A stretch of DNA of 64,000 bases from Dactylis glomerata (Eukaryota > Streptophyta > Magnoliopsida > Poales > Poaceae), in NCBI GenBank assembly GCA_007115705.1, contig QXEO01000411.1, forward strand, positions 8,037,702-8,101,701. Direction: 5' to 3'. The position numbers were made by a program, and so were the translations under genes. Within the stretch, counting starts at the first letter, position 1, and the number at the start of each line of letters is the position of its first letter. Below, piece by piece: positions 58,674 through 64,000 of the stretch. The notes beneath the pieces were generated by a model, which saw only the letters and a list, made by a program, of their open reading frames with translations, did not search any database and was not told the origin of the DNA.

Positions 58674-60707
58674 CCCCGCATCTGCCTCTCCTCTCTTTTC
58701 TCGTTTTTCTTCGAAGCCCTAGCCTAGATTGATCCCGAGCCAAGCGCCCCGTCCGCCGCCCGAAACTTCGGCGAGCAATCGCCGAGCCTACAGACCACCT
58801 CGAGCTTGCCAACCTCACCACCCTAGTTGCCTCACCGCCCTGCACTCCCTAGAAGAAACGCCGCGCCCTCTCTCGCCTCGCAGACGTCGCTCCGTCACAC
58901 GCCCAGAACATCCCTGCGGAACGTCGCCGCTCCAGCCGCCCTTCCTCGTCTCCTCTGGACGCGATCGAAGTGGAGGTTCACGCAGTCAAGTTCGCCGTGC
59001 CCTCCTGAAGCCCATCGTGGTATTGTCGTCGCCCAGAAGCCACTGGAACCTCGCCGGCGATCGACTCCAGTGCACAGACCTCGACTCCGGTGATCGTCGG
59101 AACCCTAGGTGAGCCCCTCGCCCCTCTGTTAAATTGTGACCGTTGGATCACGATCCAGTGACCCTGACAGATCACTTAATCCAAGGGGTACAGAGCAATC
59201 TCGTGCGTCCAATCCTCTTTTAATCCGATGCTCCATGTTCACGATCCGTCCGAACCGGTACGAGCCTGTTAAAACACGACACGTGTCGGCTCTGGATTTA
59301 AAACAGAATTCAAATAGGATTTCAAATCATATTTCAATCAAATCTTTGTAAATTCATATCTTTTGATCTGTAACTCAAAAAATAGCAAATAATATTCTGT
59401 TGGAATCCTTGAGACTTTTAGAATCCAGTAGTACAATAAATTCTTATATTTTATGGGTTCAAATTGAAACCATTTCCAAATTGAGTCAAACACTTTTGTT
59501 AGCTTGTTAAATTCATATCTTTTGAACCAAGTGTCCAAAAATTATAAATTTGTAGTCTTTGGAATCCTCTTAACATGTAGAACATCATAGGATCAAGAAA
59601 ATTCAAATTTGATACGTGCACACACTTTGTGCATTCAAATTTGTCCAAATCGCTATTTTGGTGATAATTCAAATTCTATAGCTTATTTTTGAATGATTCC
59701 AACTGCAGTAGCTTTGTTTTATTGCAAGCTATCCAGTAGCACCACTCACATAATTTCTTGAACCACTTTACAATTATTCAAATTCTAATATGAGGATTTG
59801 AGTAATTCCACCATAGAAATAATTCTACATTTCCATCAATAATAATTCTTTCTACATTAGTAAATCCTATGATCATACCTAGCTATCAACTAACATCTAG
59901 ACATCATCTTGATACATATGTTGATCATCTAAGTCTATTTTGTCTAATTCACACATATTCAATTAGCAAATGAGTTGATTGAGTACTTCAATGCTTTATG
60001 AACCTTTGCCCAATGCCCAAGTGCAATAGATGCTATTTAAGGGTAATTATTGTCACATTTACTCAATAGTATTGTTGTGCACTATTTGACTCTTGTGTGG
60101 TATATTTCACATGAGCCCTTCCAAGCCCATTCATGCTTTAATAAAGCATAAAGACTTCATCAATTAAGCTTTGTCTAATCCAAATTCTCTCCAATCATGT
60201 TGATTCTTTTTCAAACTAAGCTCTCAAATCCATATCTCACAATCCATAATTCTTTTGCCATATCTCTCCTATCACAGTATCTTAATAAATCTAAAATGTC
60301 AAACAAATCCTTTTCAATTGTTTGTCTTGTTGTTTATGTTTGGATTGTATGGTGTGTGTATTTGTGTGCAATATTTCCGGTGTAGATTGTGAAGAGGAGC
60401 TGAACTACAAGTGTGATTAATGTGAGTGTGCTAGTTGTTTCCAAGGCAAGTGATACACATTCTCCTACCTATTTTTACTACTGCATTAGTGTTTTTCAGT
60501 AGTATGTATGATAGGTTGATTTTTAAAGAAGTTTATGAAATGCTTAGATCCTAGTAGTGTGTAGCTATCCTTTAAACCCCACTTGATAGGATTGCAAATT
60601 TACTTTGGAAAGTGATGCTATGCTTTGTTGATGAATTGTTCTAAAGATTTAACTACAACTTCAATGAAACACCTGGGTGGAATTGGTATTGCTAGGATTA
60701 TGTTGAG

Positions 60708-60939
60708 TGGCTACCCAGGACTGCACACCTGGCTATCAACCCAGGACATGTGTGGTGGTTATCACCTGGGGGTACACTTGTGGGTGGCTACTCAGGGCCA
60801 TATACCTGGCTATCAACCCATGGTATGTGGTGGTTATCACCTGAGAGTTATCCATGTTTTGTTGAGTAACTATCCAGAGCTACACAACTTGGCTATCAAC
60901 CCAGGATTTGTGTGGTGGTTATCATCTGGGGGTTATCTT
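60708..60939 (+). repeat. Three-unit tandem repeat in D LTR
   Basis: Units of about 71-82 bp, each with GGCTATCAACCCA.G followed by TGTGGTGGTTATCA.CTG. Related LTRs (D' and the solo LTR) have a single related unit here. The conserved CTCTGCAGAG block that those LTRs carry downstream is missing in D. Confidence 0.75.
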
Positions 60940-61461
60940 GACCCTTAAAAGTCTTTAAATGATTAAAAATGTTTTGATTCGGAAATTATAGGATAAAACT
61001 TGCTTTATGCAAATTAGCCCAAAGATCCACTGGCCAAATATCATGTAGTATAGTATTTTCATAAATGCCACCAAATATGTGTCATTTGCCAGTACGTAGT
61101 TGTACTGACCCCTTTGGGGCTGCATATTCAAACGTGCAGGTTATTCCGAGGAAGAGTAATTGGCAGGGATCTCGAGTCTACATTCCAACATGTCTGCCTG
61201 TGGCACTTGCTGAAGATGGAGGCTCATTGCAATTTACTTTCCGTTGTGTTAGTTTATGTTAAACTCTGGTATTCAATCTAGTCCAAGTGACTAAGCTATT
61301 TTTGTAAGGTTTTAAGACTATCTTATCTGGATTTGCGATGTAATAAATGACACTATCTACAATGATTACTATATTTTGTATTGTGGTGCTATCTATTGAT
61401 CCAGGGAATAACACATTAACACAGGAGTTCTGCCTTTACCAAAAGGTAGGGCGCTACAGAA

Positions 61462-61473
61462 TGGTATCAGAGC
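61462..61473 (+). other. D primer binding site (tRNA-iMet)
   Basis: TGGTATCAGAGC starts three bases after the LTR end. Confidence 0.93.
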
Positions 61474-61990
61474 ATAGTGTTGCCTGTAGGATCGAGAACC
61501 TAGGTTTGAATTAGTAATAGGAAGACCCTAGGATAAAAATCTCCATCTCATCTTGCTTCTATTTAAATTTTAAAAGATTGTTTGCATCTTGAAACTCCTT
61601 GTATTTCTCCCCTACTTCATTTTCAAATGATTCCCTTAGATGACCAACGAAGAACCCGAGGAAAAGTTGAAATGAAGATTGCACAACACCAACGATGCAT
61701 TGTGGAAGTGGAAATGAGAGGTGGAGCAATGAAGACAGTAATAGAATAGACCACCATTACTTCTAGTTTACAGAACCAACGATTTATAGATGCTTCTATG
61801 ATCATACCAAATTGGTGTATGACCATATTATATTGTTAGCGTGTTTTTCCAAAACTTATCAAAAGGAATTTTCAATGACTGTTTGGTTTATGCTTGTTTG
61901 CTGCTTGGAATGTTGTTTGGTGCATGGGTAGGAAATTTTTCTCCTTTAGTTCTATCTATCTATTACTCACCTGTGCTAAAATCACCTCAG

Positions 61991-63221
61991 ATGCCGCCTC
62001 GCCGTGAAAACAACAACAACAGCAGCGACAACAACACCAACAACCTCTATGATGTGGTCCAACAGTTAGCCACAGGTCAAGCTCAACTCATGCAAATGAT
62101 GACCCAATTCATCCAAGCAAGCGCCAACATCATGAACAACAACAACATCAACCCACTGCCACCACCACCCCCACCTCAAGTGGACCGACTAGCTCGTTTC
62201 CTGAAGCTTAGACCCAATAAGTTTTCATTTGCCACAGACCCAATGGTGGCCGATGACTGGCTGCGTTCAGTCAGCAAGGACTTGGTTACCTGTGAGTGCA
62301 CATATGCTGAAAAGATTAGATTCACTGCCCACCTGCTTGAGGGACCAGTAGCAACATGGTGGGAAACCTACCAAGTCACAAATCCAATTGAAGATCTGGA
62401 CTGGGATTCCTTCAAGGAGGGCTTTCGTAATGCTCATATCTCCACGGGCATTATGTATCTGAAGAAGGATGAATTCTGCACTCTGAAGCAGGGTGACAGG
62501 ACACTGAAAGAGTACATGGATGACTTCTGCTCGTTGTCAAGGTACGCACCAGAAGACATCGACACTGATGCCAAGAGGAAAGATAAGTTTCTCAGTGGAC
62601 TCAAAGGGGAACTGAAGATACCTCTGTCAGTGGCTTATGCTCCAAGCTACCAGGCTTTGCTAGACCAAGCTGTTACTCTGGACAACAACATAAGGAAGGA
62701 GGAAAACCGTAAGCGGAAGCTCAACAATGGCAAGACCCACACTGGACATTCCCACAAGAGACTCCACCTCTCTGTGGGCAATGGAAATGGTAACTCCAAT
62801 GGCCATAGACACAATGGTGGAAACATTGGAAACCACTCCAATGGTCATCACAATGGAGGTAATGGAAATCATAATGGAGGAAATGGACAACACCACTCCA
62901 ACCTGGTGGTTATGAAGGATCTCTCGACAATCACCTATTACAAGTGCAAGAAGATAGGACATTATGCAAACCGATGCCCAGAGAATAAGCCACATGAAAA
63001 TGCCAGGCCCAATCCATTCAAGAAGGGTCATGTGAACCACATTAATGTGGAAGAAGTGATGGGTACGTTTCCACTCAACTCATCTACATCATTGAATCTT
63101 ATTTGATACTGGAGCATCGCATTTATTCATATCAAGAGCATTGGTGAGCAAACATGCATTTCCCACTGAAGCTGTAGAACGTGCAATTCCACTCACCACC
63201 CTAGCAGTAAAGAGAAAATAA
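61991..63221 (+). pseudogene. gag: D gag with truncated protease
   Basis: I place the start at ATG 61991 (MPPRRENNN), directly after a pyrimidine-rich stretch and CACCTCAG; the open frame extends upstream to 61841. The Gag region is clear (FATDPMVADDWLRSV, ATWWETYQ, GFRNAHIS, SLSRYAPEDI). A low-complexity Asn/Gly/His segment follows at about 62770-62910. The zinc knuckle reads YYKCKKIGHYANRC: the first cysteine is replaced by tyrosine. A stop at 63104-63106 reflects a frameshift just before the protease. FDTGASHLFIS at 63102-63134 is the protease active-site segment, and the remnant ends at 63219-63221. RT, RNase H and integrase are absent. Confidence 0.85.
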
Positions 63222-63623
63222 AGACAGGAGACCCCTTAGCTTGGTCTTCTGATTGACCCAAAGAGTGACCCCTCAGTGTCCAAAGTAGTTCAACAACTAC
63301 CCCGCCGGACAGAGATATCTACAATAGAGCAAGGTTATCTCAAACAACCATAAGGAAGGTTGATGCCTAGATTTGTGAATAGACACCCACCTATTGTAAA
63401 TGAGGATGAAGACTAACTATGAATTCAAAGGATGACCCAGTGTCAAAGTCAAAAGATGACCCAGTGCCAAGTCAACACCAAGGTGTTTCTGGTTGAAACC
63501 CAAGTATCTGGACTACCTACAAAAGTTTCTTTTAAGGGTGGTAGCCACCTAGGTAACCCAATACCTACCTTCTTTCTAGCCTCCCCAATCTCGGGGACGA
63601 GATTTCTTTTAAGGGTGGTAGTC
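63222..63623 (+). other. D residual interior with duplicated polypurine tract and hairpin
   Basis: About 400 bp without a gene. TTCTTTTAAGGGTGGTAG occurs at 63527-63544 and again at 63605-63622, the second abutting the 3' LTR. Before the second copy lies the hairpin AATCTCG GGGA CGAGATT (63587-63604). A short tandem duplication around GATGACCCAGTG is at 63432-63465. Confidence 0.75.
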
Positions 63624-64000
63624 TGTAACATCCCAAGATTTTATCAAATTTTCGGGGAAATTTTTTGCCTTTGTTTAGAGTGTGTTGATTGAAAATTCAC
63701 AAGGATTTATAAAGATTGTATTACAGAACTAAAATTGAGAGTAATTCTCAAATTATTATTTCACCAAATATTATTTTCCCATTTTCAAAGAAGTGTTTCT
63801 CAAACCCTATTTCTATTATTTTATGCAAGCAAAGCCCCTTTGGCTTAATTAGAAATTGTTTTGGAAAAACTTGTTTTATACTGAAAATGGTTTACTTACT
63901 ATTTTAAAACAATGCTAGGAATTTTAGAAAATTTCTGAAAGAGGTTTGACTTGATTTGTAGCATTTTTGCAAAAGATTTGAAAACAATTCAGAAAATCAA
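63624..64000 (+). repeat. D 3' LTR, first 377 bp
   Basis: Aligns without gaps to 58025-58401 with about six substitutions. It continues beyond the window. Confidence 0.93.

Larger units (their letters stand above)
58025..61458 (+). repeat. D 5' LTR
   Basis: 3434 bp, TGTAACATCC...GGGCGCTACA. TATA box at 58666, GC-rich leader (58700-59110), donor-like TAG|GTGAGC at 59109, long AT-rich part, a three-unit tandem repeat at 60708, and acceptor-like ACGTGCAG ending 61139. Open frames at 58411-59175 on both strands lie in the GC-rich leader and are not genes. Confidence 0.93.
58025..64000 (+). mobile_element. Element D: gypsy element with gag only, 3' LTR truncated by the window end
   Basis: 5' LTR 58025-61458, tRNA-iMet primer site, gag with zinc-knuckle remnant, first codons of a protease, then an abrupt loss of pol, polypurine tract, and a second LTR starting TGTAACATCC at 63624. 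The interior is only 2165 bp. The first 377 bases of the two LTRs differ at about 6 positions by eye (1.6%). Gag sequence and signals place it near the Tekay/Del lineage, like C. Confidence 0.93.

Noticed and set aside
58411..59175. Open frames in D's leader
   Set aside because: GC-rich LTR leader with overlapping frames on both strands.
1..64000. CRISPR arrays, bacterial operons, tRNA or rRNA genes
   Set aside because: None of the required repeat patterns or conserved RNA cores were seen. The tRNA-like matches are retrotransposon primer binding sites.

Overview
The window is intergenic plant DNA. It looks like a large grass genome, most likely Triticeae (wheat, barley, rye or Aegilops). The BARE/Angela-type copia LTR, the Athila-type LTRs with a tRNA-Asp primer site, the Tekay/Del-type gypsy elements with a tRNA-iMet primer site, and the depth of nesting all point that way. 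I found no host gene, rRNA, tRNA, CRISPR array or organellar segment. Nearly every base can be assigned to a transposable element. Element letters used below (Z, A, B, C, D', F, G, E1, E2, D) are mine. I do not give family names where I cannot be sure.

Left nest (1-30125). D' is the 3' part of an LTR (28966-30125). Into it inserted A, a minus-strand Athila-type element whose 5' half is in the window (23731-28965). Into A inserted B, a minus-strand LARD-like element (1079-23730) with LTRs of about 5.8 kb and almost no coding interior. Into B's 5' LTR inserted C, a complete, very young Tekay-type gypsy element (6687-19633, TSD CTTTG, two 3564-bp LTRs with no net indel). Z, the 3' end of another gypsy element (1-1078), sits in B's 3' LTR.

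Middle (30126-42045). This holds the decayed interior and 3' LTR of a BARE/Angela-like copia element F. It is interrupted by a 2.3-kb Helitron (30582-32884) and a 3984-bp solo LTR (35909-39892, TSD TTATT). F abuts the 3' end of a second copia element G (40634-42045).

Right nest (42046-64000). E1 is an Athila-type element inserted in G's LTR. It has gag, protease and an ATHILA-ORF-like third gene but no polymerase. E1 carries E2 in its gag gene (43988-52431, TSD CTTCT) and D in its 3' non-coding part (58025 to the window end). E2 is a gag-only relative of A. D is a gag-only gypsy element with a deleted pol.

C is the only element with complete gag, protease, RT, RNase H, integrase and chromodomain, and it has two mutually compensating frameshifts. 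All the others lack pol, at least within the window, and would depend on enzymes supplied in trans. Recurring non-coding signals are the most interesting content: a covarying hairpin just before the polypurine tract; splice sites placed exactly at gag and ORF0 start codons and in LTR leaders; a motif of about 68 bp shared between different LTR families; a GC-rich U3 hairpin copied upstream of the third ORF of E1; and internal copies of the polypurine tract.
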